Source: Hyaloperonospora brassicae
Taxonomy: Eukaryota > Oomycota > Peronosporomycetes > Peronosporales > Peronosporaceae
Length of the DNA stretch: 64,000 nucleotides
NCBI GenBank assembly: GCA_947650285.1
Contig: CANTFL010000090.1
Coordinates: 1,269,094-1,333,093, forward strand
Direction of reading: 5' to 3'
Both the position numbers and the translations under genes were made by a program. Shown piece after piece: positions 9,702 through 19,264 of the stretch. Numbering within the stretch: position 1 is the first letter of the stretch; every line of letters starts with the position of its first letter. The notes below the pieces were generated by a model. The model was given only the letters and a program-made list of their open reading frames with translations, was not told the origin of the DNA and made no database searches.

Positions 9702-11150
9702 ATGATCGCGATACCTGTCGGGTTGCGCTCCGTCGTCGTCGTCGTCGTCGGTATGGTCATGATCAATGCCGTCTCTGCAGAGCACTGGGCAGTTATCGTC
9801 GCGGGATCGACTGGCTACAGCAACTACCGGCACCAGTCGGACGCCTGTCACGCGTACCACGTCGTGCGGCGGCACGGCATTCCAGCAGAGAACGTGGTGC
9901 TCATGATGTACGACGACGTGGCGTGGCACGAGAGCAATCCGTACCCTGGCCAGCTCTTCAATCGACCCGCGCCCGAGCACGTGTCACACGTGACAGAGCA
10001 GTCGGTGGTGGACGACGTGTACAAGGGCTGCAATATCGACTTTCGGGGCGAGGACGTGACGCCCGAGATGTTTGTGAACGTCCTCACGGGGAACCGCTCG
10101 GGTGCGTTGAAACACAAGAAGGTGCTTGCAAGTCACGCCGACGACCGCGTGTTTGTCAACTTTGTTGACCACGGGTCACGTGGCAACGTCTACTTTCCCC
10201 ACATGAAGCCGCTGTCAGCTGCGAAGCTGAAGCAAGCAATGCAGACCATGTACGATACACACATGTACAAGGAGCTCGTGTTGTACATGGAAGCCTGTGA
10301 GTCCGGGTCCATGTTCTCGGACAGGTTCCTGAAGCGCATCAATGCGTTCGTGACGACAGCGGCAAACGGCTTTGAGTCTTCGTGGGCGACGTACTGCCCT
10401 CCGCTTGACGAGGTGCATGGCAAGTCAATAGGTTCGTGCCTCGGCGACATGTACTCGGTGAACTGGATGGAAGACAGCGACCTCACGGATCTGTCAGGTG
10501 AGACGTTGACGACGCAGTTTCATCGCGTGAAGAACGAGACAGCCAAGAGCCACGTGAAGGCGTTTGGATCGTCGAAGCTGAGCCACGAGATTGTTGGCAA
10601 CTATCAGTCTACGTACGACAAGGGCGCGAACGATGTTGAATCTAGCAGCGAAGACACTAGTGACCCGCGCTTAAATACGGCAACGACTGATGTGTCATTG
10701 GCTCACAAGAGTGCGGTGGATGCACGGGACGTGGATCTTGTTGTGGCATTCTACCGCTATCTACGAGCGGCACCTGGAAACAGTCGACACGAATGTGCAG
10801 CTGAATTGACTGCAGCGATTGCAGCTCGAGAAGCTGCGGACAAAGTGTTTGAGACGATTCGCGCGCTGTACGAGCAACAGACGAAAGTGCCGTTGGTGCA
10901 AGTGGAAGAGGCCGAGAATGTCGAGTGTCACGAGCAAGTCACGCGCGCGTTCGAGGTCCATTGCGCCTTTATGGGCGGACTCAGTAGCTACAGTCTCAAG
11001 TACGCTGGAACGTTCCTGGATCTGTGCGAATCAGAGCTCACTGTAAGTGCTGCAGTGGCCGTGGTCCGCGAAGCTTGCGCGGTCACGAAGCGTCCTGGCT
11101 TTGTGCCGACGAGTGGTGTAGTTGACACCAACGTCGTGACGCTGAGCTGA
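9702..11150 (+). CDS. Legumain-like asparaginyl endopeptidase (peptidase C13)
   Basis: The frame is open further upstream, but ATG 9702 is chosen because it starts a typical signal peptide (VVVVVVGMVMINAVSA) followed at once by the conserved EHWAVIVAGS strand; 482 residues. Conserved C13 features: NYRHQSDACHAY (41-52), VVLMMYDD, EDVTPEMF, the catalytic His157 in VDHGSRG and the catalytic Cys199 in YMEACESGSMF. The C-terminal third (about 345-460), with ECHEQVTRAFEVHCAF and a CES motif, fits the legumain stabilisation/prodomain. Legumains cleave after Asn in acidic vacuolar or secreted settings. Oddity: the residue matching the third catalytic residue (Asn42 in human, S-N-G) is Thr37 here (S-T-G). 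GPI8 is excluded by the legumain-type C-terminal domain and absence of a C-terminal membrane anchor. Confidence 0.93.
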   Translation: MIAIPVGLRSVVVVVVGMVMINAVSAEHWAVIVAGSTGYSNYRHQSDACHAYHVVRRHGIPAENVVLMMYDDVAWHESNPYPGQLFNRPAPEHVSHVTEQSVVDDVYKGCNIDFRGEDVTPEMFVNVLTGNRSGALKHKKVLASHADDRVFVNFVDHGSRGNVYFPHMKPLSAAKLKQAMQTMYDTHMYKELVLYMEACESGSMFSDRFLKRINAFVTTAANGFESSWATYCPPLDEVHGKSIGSCLGDMYSVNWMEDSDLTDLSGETLTTQFHRVKNETAKSHVKAFGSSKLSHEIVGNYQSTYDKGANDVESSSEDTSDPRLNTATTDVSLAHKSAVDARDVDLVVAFYRYLRAAPGNSRHECAAELTAAIAAREAADKVFETIRALYEQQTKVPLVQVEEAENVECHEQVTRAFEVHCAFMGGLSSYSLKYAGTFLDLCESELTVSAAVAVVREACAVTKRPGFVPTSGVVDTNVVTLS

Positions 11151-11660
11151 CCGACTGCGGGCAAACAAACGGGTGGACACGAGAAGCCGACGCTTTGGCC
11201 GTGGGGCAGCAGAGGGTTTTTCTAGTCGGCACATTACTTTTGTACACGCGTCAGTAAGAGTGTGCGAGGAGTGAAACGAACTCCTCATGTATGTGTATGT
11301 CATCCGTCCACAATGATACTTCAATGATATAATGAGCCTGAACCGTGTGACAGCGGGCCGTGTCGATAAATTCTTGCTGAGTGAACGAACAATATCAAGT
11401 AGTATCGGCCTTATCACGTGACCGTCAGCCAGCAATTGCATGGCGGTCGAGTCGTGGGCTTAAGTAGGCACTGCGAGACGAATCACGTGGTAGAGCAGCA
11501 AGTCCTCGAAAGCGCCAACACAGCATCCGCAGCGCCAGAGACACAGCCGTGACATCGTCCAAACAGTTTGCGATGGCACAGCACGGGTGTCGGAAAGAGC
11601 CTGCCGCTCTGCTACGTAATGTCCACCACGGTCACCGAAAACCGCTCACACTGCCTCCAG
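11151..11660. other. Convergent intergenic gap
   Basis: About 510 bp between the 3' ends of the legumain and ankyrin genes. No coding signal or structured RNA is seen. Confidence 0.5.
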
Positions 11661-12347
11661 CTAGCAAGGAGCACTTGCTGCTTCGTTTTCGCCGTTCCAA
11701 GCGCTCGTGTCCTCGTCCGCCATAGTCGTGTCGGACTTGTCGGCGCCCCGGTCCGCGTACATCGCCATGAGCTCTTCGTTCTCGTCTTGGATCGCAACAT
11801 CGTAGGGCTGTGCACACGCCAATAGATAGACCCACCGCATAACACGCACGTCAATCGTGTCGTCAGTGCCACCAAAAGACAGATCCACTCATACACACAA
11901 CTCCGCACCGTCCGCCCGTCAGCATTGCGTGCATTCAAGTCCGCTCCAGCTTCCAGCAGCAGCGTCGCGCACTCCACTGTCTCGCACAAATGCAGGGGCG
12001 TGTCCCCATCGTTGTCGCCTGTACTGAAATCGTAAGTATCATAACTCCACGCGCGCCAAAGCTTATCGTATGCTGTCCACGTACCCAGCTGGAGATCCGC
12101 TCCGCGAGCCAACAGGAACCCCACGAGCTCCATGTGGCTGTAACTTACCGCCGCTTGCCTACCCATTCACCTCGTTAGCTCGTTGCACCACATGCCTACA
12201 GCCACGTTACATAGTCACACGATAGATGCAATACAAGGCCGTGTATCCGTTCTCGTCCTTGGCATTGACATCCCCTCCGCTGGCCAAAAACGCCGTGACG
12301 CTTTCCAAGTCGCCGTCACTTGCTGCGGTCCATACATTTTCGCTCAT
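11661..12347 (-). CDS. Small ankyrin-repeat protein
   Basis: Four exons on the minus strand: 12347-12235, 12158-12085, 12018-11909 and 11807-11661, giving 147 residues. Each junction is GT-AG and restores an ankyrin frame: exon 1 ends in an ASGGDVNAKDENGYTAL-type turn that continues as QAAVSYSHMELVGFLLARGA in exon 2. Exon 3 reads GDTPLHLCETVECATLLLEA then GADLNARNADGRT, and exon 4 adds PYDVAIQDENEELMAMYADR. That makes about four ankyrin repeats with an acidic tail and no other domain. Ankyrin repeats bind proteins; the partner is unknown. The introns (76, 66 and 101 bp) are short, as is common in oomycetes. Without splicing the gene is invisible as one open frame. Confidence 0.85.
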
Positions 12348-12688
12348 TTTGACGAAATGGGTACGTAACTCAACTGGTTCGCTCGCTGGTCGAGTCGAAG
12401 ACTATACTCAGATGCAGCCAATCGGAGACACAGCAAATCGGAGCCGGTCGTCGTTCGTGCGCTAACATCGGGTGGAGATGTTGCACGGGGGCTCAACAGC
12501 GCAAGCGATAAAAGAGGGACAACTCGACAGCCAAATTGATTGCAACGCTTTTATGCCAAAGGCGTTTCCAATTAGTGATATTTATGCCATCATCGCCAAC
12601 CAGAGCGAATGCCATTCCGGTGCAACGTGGTGGTACACCATTGCATTGTGATACAATTCAGGAACAAGGACCGAATGTTGTCGAGCCA
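12348..12688. other. Intergenic gap upstream of ankyrin gene
   Basis: About 340 bp between the ankyrin start and the SulP stop codon, so it should include the ankyrin promoter and the SulP terminator. No motif stands out. Confidence 0.45.
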
Positions 12689-15328
12689 TTAGTTGTCGCG
12701 TCCCCGAGGACGGCCAACGACACTGTTCAAAGTGTTGATCGAGGTGTTATTCGTAATCGACAGCGCCATCGATTGCATCACCACGTCCCGCAGACGGTTC
12801 CGGAGCTTCGGCGCCACCTCATCCATCGACTCGTAGCCCTGGCGGGTCATCTCAAACACAGTGCACGGCTCGATCGCCGTTGCAGCCATGTATCGGTATT
12901 GACGGCCAAAAAAGTCGACTTCGCCAAACATGGCACCAGGCGTTACATTCTCCAATGGAACCAACGACTTGCCAGGGGCCACGCTACCGTCGTCGTTCAT
13001 AAAGAGCGCCACGCGACCGCTGGCGAGGAAGTAGAAGCGGTCCGGGTAGGATGCTACACGGTAGAACTCGTAGCCGGCAGGCACTTCGTACTTCCGGAAA
13101 AACTGATCGATGCCAGCGAAAAGGGGCGACTCGTCCGACTCGCCAATAAAGCGATGCAACAGCGCACTTATAGACGCATGCGAGTAATCGAGGTCTTGAA
13201 CAGGGTCCGTGTGCAGCAGCAGCTGGTTTTCACTAAACTCCAGAGCTGCATCGGCATTGGGAAAGAAGCTCTTTTCGTCCGCGATCTCGTTTTGGACAAG
13301 CAAGCTGCGGATCTCGGGCAGCACATCCGCAAACATGACAGTAATTCCATTGCGTTTGCAGTCCTGCTGCAACGACATAAACGCACTTCGTGCCGCTGTT
13401 GCATCCATACCAGAAACACGGCTGAAGTCCATGACAACGTATTCGGTCGGTAGCCCATCAGGATGCGGGGCGGGGCTGCCATCTAAACGCATGATTGGGA
13501 CATCTCGCTTGGATACAGGTGTAAGGGGAATACTCGAGTCATCGACAACCGGCAGTTCCACACCCACTTTCTTACCCGACTTTTGCTGTTTGTCGATTCG
13601 GGGCTTGCGAACGTACACCGCTTTTTGCACGTCTTCAAGAATCTGCACCGATGAGCCAAAGAAAAGGTATCCGTACAACTCCAGGTACACGATGGCGTCG
13701 CGCTTCTGACCGAGCAGCGTGCTAGCAGCAAGTTTTCGCACAGCAGCAGAGGAGCGTGATCTGCGAGCGACGACGCGCACTTGCGCGTAACCGATCATGA
13801 AGTTGACGATAGCGAACCCAATGCCAAGCACCATTCCGAGCTCGAGCGAGACCATGTTGATAGCGATGAAGGAGAGCCACAGAACGATGTACTCCCGAGG
13901 CAAGATCTTGTGGTACACGTGAACAAGCCACTCCATCATCAAGTCGACTGCGATAAAGATCAACACGGCTGCGAAGAAAAACCGCGGTACGAGGCTCATG
14001 ATCGATAACGGTACAAGCACGATGGCGAACTCCGAAATAATGACACAGACACCCACGACTCGCGAGTTCGTCTTGGAGCGGTATGTGAAGATGGTCTGCG
14101 AGAAAATGTACGAGCCAGTGTAGCCGCCCAGCAATCCGCTGACGAAGTTGGACCAGCCGACAGATTTCAGCTCATGATTGATGTTCAGCTGACTGCCCAT
14201 GTCCATCTCGATAGCTGCCACATCCAGACACGACGAGAAGGCCACAACAAATGTCATGCCGAGCCATGTCGTAAATTGCCGAGGGACTTGGTTCCAGTGC
14301 ATTTGCGGCAAATCAAATAGATCAAACATTTGCACGAAACCAGCAGGGGCTGACACAGGGGCGACCCACCCGTAGTCGCGCGCTTCCTCCAGCGAGATCC
14401 CGCAAAGCGCCAGCACTACATAGAACAGCAGTGGCATCAATAGAATCGTCGCGGGCAGTGCAAATGAGTTCTCGCACCGCTGCGCCACCAGCAACAAGAC
14501 AATGCCCCCCACCACGCCCGGGACACAGAGTACCATGTAGTGCAGGTCCCAGATATGCGTGAATGAGGTGAAGTCATTAATTACCAGGCCGGTACACAAT
14601 GACAAGCCAGCATACAAGCAAAACAGGCCAATGTATGCGAGGTAGCCGCCCACGACGGGCATAGGCAGGTACGACACTAACCCTGCAAGCTTGAACTTCC
14701 CCAGCAGCACAAGCACCACACCGAGCAGGGCGGTGGCCAAGCCAATCGTAACGACTGTGGTTGTGACCTTGGCTTCCAGCGACACGTCTGGACCGAGCGA
14801 GTTGCAAATGGACGTCGCAATCGCACTGAGGAAAATCAGCCCTGCGTCTTGCACTTGGCCAATTGCGAACGGCAGCGTGCTCAAGAGCGTAAACATGACT
14901 TGGTGCACGACACTCGAGAACATCACGAGCTTAGACAGCGCGGGCATGAAGTTTGCAAAGTCCGGGTGACTAAAGATGATCGCCGCGTAGCCATACATAC
15001 ACGGGATCGTCAAGATCGAGTTGATGATGCCGTACATGAGAGCATTCGTGATGTCGCGCAAGTGGTGAGGCACACGCCAACGCCCTCTCAAGCTGCGGGT
15101 AGCCGTCTCCATTCTCGACGGCGTCTGACGGGTATGGCGATCCAATAGAGGAAGCGACTCGCCGCCCTCATGGTCCACCCAACTGCGACGCCGTCGACTG
15201 CGCGTGGATCCGTCAAACGGCTGCTGGCCGTTTCCCGCGAGACGGGGGGACAGCGAGCGGTCGAAGCGATCGCGTGAGGTGGCGTTGTGCCGGTGCTTGA
15301 CGGCGCCGGAGAGCGCGGGCGAGTACAT
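12689..15328 (-). CDS. SulP/SLC26-type anion transporter with STAS and cyclic-nucleotide-binding domains
   Basis: A single-exon 879-residue protein beginning at ATG 15328. Residues 1-90 are a basic hydrophilic tail. Residues about 93-530 hold the membrane transport core, starting ITNALMYGIINSILTIPCMY and including the SulP stretch FVVAFSSCLDVAAIEMDMGS. A STAS domain follows, split around a charged insert: the first strand VYLELYGYLFFGSS (about 543) and the second half YVVMDFSRVSGMDATAARSA. The C-terminus (about 740-865) is a cyclic-nucleotide-binding fold with VPAGYEFYRVASYPDRFYFL and GAMFGEVDFFG. SulP proteins move sulfate or other anions, and STAS domains regulate trafficking and partners. 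The CNB domain suggests ligand gating, but its phosphate-binding loop is not a canonical FGELALLY...RAAT, so cAMP binding is uncertain. Similar SulP-STAS-CNB proteins occur in fungi and protists. Confidence 0.9.
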   Translation of the reverse strand: MYSPALSGAVKHRHNATSRDRFDRSLSPRLAGNGQQPFDGSTRSRRRRSWVDHEGGESLPLLDRHTRQTPSRMETATRSLRGRWRVPHHLRDITNALMYGIINSILTIPCMYGYAAIIFSHPDFANFMPALSKLVMFSSVVHQVMFTLLSTLPFAIGQVQDAGLIFLSAIATSICNSLGPDVSLEAKVTTTVVTIGLATALLGVVLVLLGKFKLAGLVSYLPMPVVGGYLAYIGLFCLYAGLSLCTGLVINDFTSFTHIWDLHYMVLCVPGVVGGIVLLLVAQRCENSFALPATILLMPLLFYVVLALCGISLEEARDYGWVAPVSAPAGFVQMFDLFDLPQMHWNQVPRQFTTWLGMTFVVAFSSCLDVAAIEMDMGSQLNINHELKSVGWSNFVSGLLGGYTGSYIFSQTIFTYRSKTNSRVVGVCVIISEFAIVLVPLSIMSLVPRFFFAAVLIFIAVDLMMEWLVHVYHKILPREYIVLWLSFIAINMVSLELGMVLGIGFAIVNFMIGYAQVRVVARRSRSSAAVRKLAASTLLGQKRDAIVYLELYGYLFFGSSVQILEDVQKAVYVRKPRIDKQQKSGKKVGVELPVVDDSSIPLTPVSKRDVPIMRLDGSPAPHPDGLPTEYVVMDFSRVSGMDATAARSAFMSLQQDCKRNGITVMFADVLPEIRSLLVQNEIADEKSFFPNADAALEFSENQLLLHTDPVQDLDYSHASISALLHRFIGESDESPLFAGIDQFFRKYEVPAGYEFYRVASYPDRFYFLASGRVALFMNDDGSVAPGKSLVPLENVTPGAMFGEVDFFGRQYRYMAATAIEPCTVFEMTRQGYESMDEVAPKLRNRLRDVVMQSMALSITNNTSINTLNSVVGRPRGRDN

Positions 15329-18300
15329 GAGGGAGGGGCCGCGACGCGCGCGAGAGGGTCAAGCGCTTTTGCGGACCAGTCATTGACCACCTGCGTCGAG
15401 CGAAAAGGGATCGCAATGTGTGGTCCACGTACTCGATATCCAGACATAGGGGTGGGCTGACTGGCCAATGTCCATCTCTTGTGCTCGCGTGTAATCATTC
15501 GACGTCTGTCTCTTGTTCCGCATGTAATCATCCGCTGTCTTGTCTCTTGTTCCACATGCTCGAATCTCTCGTCCGTCTCTTGCGCTTCCTTCTGCTCGAT
15601 CGAATCAACGGTCCGTCTCTTGTCCCTCTCAATAGTCGGTCGACAGGCTGCTTCTCGACGCCACAATTGACGCTGCAGCTGACTCTCACGCCATCACGCT
15701 GAGACGAGAGATGCGTGTTCGTGACTACCCACGCCGTCGCGACATCGGATTGTCACGATCGTTCTCTTCAGTCCTATGTGCATTCCGTATGCAGGTGCTG
15801 GACCGGGCAATTTTAAATGTCGCTATCTTTATCATTGCTCCGTCCATTGCAAATTGCATCGATTGAGGAACCATGCAGTACGGGAAAGAGCTTCGATCAA
15901 GCGTCAAGGACCCAACCCATCGACATGTCAAACACGAAAGCTGCAGTGATGCGCGGGACCTTGCACACCATGCCTGACATACCGTCTTGGAACGGCAAGA
16001 AGTGCGCGATGGTTGTTAATGGGCATATCCAGCATTGAGCTGGAGCACAGATTGCTTCGCTCTCGCACTACATACTCACATTCTCACACGACAGCGCAAG
16101 ATACGTCACGTTATAATTCCAGACTGCTCCACGAGCCATGTGAGCTTCAAACCAGTAAACGCAGTGGAGGCATTCGACATGATTGCCATGCCATCTTGAC
16201 CAGTGTTAGCTTCAGTCGACCCCGAAGCATCTTGGCAAGCACTTGGGACCGAGAGGTGGAATTGAGTCAACAAGTGATTTTTTGGTGCTCGACGTATACA
16301 AGGCTCTCCCATTTCAGAGGATAGTTCAACTAAGCACATCCTTTTGGCGCGATGAAGTTGTTTGCATAACTTGCCAACGTGCACACTCGCTTCAGAAAGG
16401 TGTGCTACAAACATTGGTGTTGTTCTCGATCGGGATGCTAAGCCTTGATACCTCATTCGGGTTGGGATGACGACAGTTCATCTCTAGGGACAAAGAACCA
16501 GAATGCGACAACTCCGGCAATCGGTGCCAACCTAGGTCTGCTTGATCGACATGCCGTGTCAGGGATCACCATGTGATCACGTCAAGTGCTCTGACGACAA
16601 GACGCGAATCACCAGAGTCAAACTGCTGTGTGGTGGTAAATCTATACAGCGCTAACAAACATGCACTCTTGCGAGTAACTAGTTTCCCTGTGATCGGACT
16701 GCGCCCGATTGTGGCAAAAACTCAGCAACGTTCCCGTGACGACACTACAAAGTTGAATGATGAATGTTTACACCTCTGGTGTATTGCAGGTATCTGAATG
16801 CTTGTGCGTTACAGGAACTCATTTAAACAGCAGTGTGCGAATTCCTATCCTTCAGTTGAAGCGTACCGTGCCGCATCATGTATCCATGTAAGTCTGTCTA
16901 CATGTCCGGTGTATCAAGCGTCGACGTTACAGACATAACACCTGCAACCATGTTTTGCTACAATAGTTCCACTCGGCACATTGCAGCACGATGGTACACT
17001 TGGACAATGACGGGATGGGTGCTTGCGAGCACCGTCAAGTATAAGCGAGTCTGCAGTCATGGCTTGTTCACTAGCAACCAAGTCCATCTCAAAAGCCTGC
17101 CTACATGGATGGCACGTTCACTAGCAACCAAGTCCATCCTGTTGGAACTAATGAAGGCAGGCCCGTGTCAGCACACGAGATTCAATCATCCACGGCACGC
17201 ACCTTAGTTGCAAGGAAAATGCAATAACTGTCGCTGACATGACAACGACACAAAGGAGGGCGACAACCACGTTCTTGGAAGACAGATGCTTCTACGCATC
17301 TGGTGTGTATCACCTCACCTACCCATGACGAAACGGATGGATAAAAGAACGGAAAATGACATACCTCGAGCAATTCACGCGATCAAAAGAAATGGTATTG
17401 TCCAACGCGAGTCAGGTGAAAGGGAGATGTTCACCTCACATGGCAAAACGCTGCGACGGCTCGTTTATCCGTGATAGCGGCAGCCGGTTATTCTGTTGGG
17501 TGCATAGTGTGGAAGCGTGCGGCTTCCCTTGCGCGATCCTACACTATATCGATCTGCGTGCACCTACCTCGATGTCCGCCAACCGACTTTCTTGCCTCTA
17601 TCGAGACGTGCGGGCAATCCCGTTCACTCGTTGCGTTTGCGTACTCGTATGCACGCTAGCTGTTGACTCAGCGGTATCCAGCTAGTGGCTCACACAAGCG
17701 CACGCACGAAGTACCGACGATGAACAGGGGCTCAAGCTGCAATATGAATCCCCCGTGCGAAGCCAAGCCGATGAAGCAGGAAAATGAGGCCACGATGTAG
17801 GGTGCGCGAGAACGACGCGATTGCTTTACTTTCTACTGACGCTTCTCATGTCAGTTTGCGGCTTTATCGCAGACGTCGCCAAGTCAAGGACAAGCGAGAC
17901 TGTTGTACTGCACTAAATAGTACGAAACGCAGACGGCGGATTCCCGTTTTGCCGAATTAGTTGCGTTATGGGGTCACGGCAATCGATGTTACGACAGTTT
18001 GTAGCTTGAGTTGACGTCCTGAAACACACGACCACGTCGCCCATCATTGATGAAATGGAACCTCGTCTTGTGTCGTTCGCCAACACCTGGTCTCAGCTTG
18101 TCCGAGCAAGGTCGACGTTCGTCTGGATCATGTGTATGCATAAACCGAAGAAATAATGCTTTCACGCGTTGCGAGTTCGCCTTTTACGAGCAACAGCAGC
18201 CGAGCGACGAAAACGATCTCCAAAGCGCCGGTGTACTAACGCTCGTATACCCTGGGCAGAAAGTGCCCGACAGTGAGGCCCAGGTTTAGATACATGGGCC

Positions 18301-18898
18301 CTCCTTTCCTTTGCGTGTGCCACAAGAGGCAGCGCAACGTGTGAACCGGAAGGAGGCCAATCGACTAGACATTTGAGGCGTGGGGCATGTCGGTAGAGTA
18401 TCGGACGCCGGTGCACATTACGCAGGCACCAACATGTTCTTGCTTTTCTGCACCTTCCTACAAGTTGCTGACCCGCTTGCCGGGTGCGAACCTCGGTCCC
18501 GCGAAAAGGACTCAACCAGACGTGATGTGCCCGGTCGATTTGGTAGCAGAGTTGGATGCCAGAGATGAGTTGAGATGGACCATCGAGTCTGTCCGAAGTG
18601 GTGACTGGCTTCCCTTTCAGATGCTGCAGGCATTTCAGACTGGGTCACAGATCACACACGCGCTTTTTCGAAGTGTCTTTTCTTCGTGGCACCCGACGTC
18701 TCGTGTCAGCAAAATGGCCGAGAAGAAGAGGAGACAATGTAGTCATGGCCGACCCGGGCATACCGATATCTTAGAATTAGTCATAAGTACTTGATCGACA
18801 GTCTAATCATGTCTCGGCTTAGCTATGCCCTCCCTTGTTCCTCCGTAGTGTCTACTCTCCGCGTCTATCTAGAGGTGCGCCTCGTTCGCAGCAGCCGT
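15329..18898. other. Gene-poor stretch
   Basis: About 3.6 kb without a gene I can support. Frames are short and lack recognisable motifs, signal peptides or plausible splice-joined domains. A frame at 18387-18794 (+) is the longest, but its composition looks random. Confidence 0.5.
17066..17138. repeat. Two-copy 23-bp direct repeat
   Basis: The 23-bp word that begins GTTCACTAGCAACCAAGTCC occurs at 17066-17088 and again at 17116-17138, 50 bp apart. It is too short to assign to a known element. Confidence 0.7.
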
Positions 18899-19264
18899 TT
18901 ACTCTGGGAGGGGTCCAATTCGGCGACGAAGGCGGGACTTTGTGATCCAATCCCCTAATTTGGTGAAGAGAGCGCCAACAGCTTTCATCGTCGGCGCCAA
19001 ATCACTTGTCGTACCGTGGAATCGCTCTTCGTTAGTAGCAGCCGATACGGTCGCTTCAGCGTGTTTGGTATCGCGGCGTCGAAGCGATCTTCCTCGACGT
19101 GCATCAGGCGCGGGCAGATTGTCAAACGTGAGTGGTCGCGCGAGAGGGGAGGAAGTCGTAATCGTTGACGTTGTCTCGAACGGATTGAGCTCCGGGCTAG
19201 CTGCGACAGCATTTCTGTGCACAAGAACAGCAATCGTGAGAGCAGCGACGAACACGAGCTTCAT
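18899..19264 (-). CDS. Candidate secreted RxLR-EER effector (121 aa)
   Basis: The protein opens MKLVFVAALTIAVLVHRNAV, a typical signal peptide ending near Ala21. A Ser/Thr-rich spacer follows, then RSLR at 59-62, inside the usual window for the oomycete host-targeting RxLR motif, and an EER at 79-81. The C-terminal effector part is only about 40 residues, with an amphipathic segment LAPTMKAVGALFTKLGDWIT and a basic RLRRR. RxLR effectors are secreted by Peronosporales at haustoria and act in or around plant cells. The target here is unknown. No W/Y/L (WY) fold can be seen in so short a tail. It stands alone in a gene-poor region, the usual setting for such genes. It may be a truncated family member, but no downstream continuation was recognised. 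Confidence 0.8.
   Translation of the reverse strand: MKLVFVAALTIAVLVHRNAVAASPELNPFETTSTITTSSPLARPLTFDNLPAPDARRGRSLRRRDTKHAEATVSAATNEERFHGTTSDLAPTMKAVGALFTKLGDWITKSRLRRRIGPLPE

Noticed and set aside
12536..13453. 305-codon plus-strand frame
   Set aside because: Shadow of the SulP cyclic-nucleotide-binding end.
18387..18794. 135-codon plus-strand frame
   Set aside because: No motif, signal peptide or conserved composition; likely chance.
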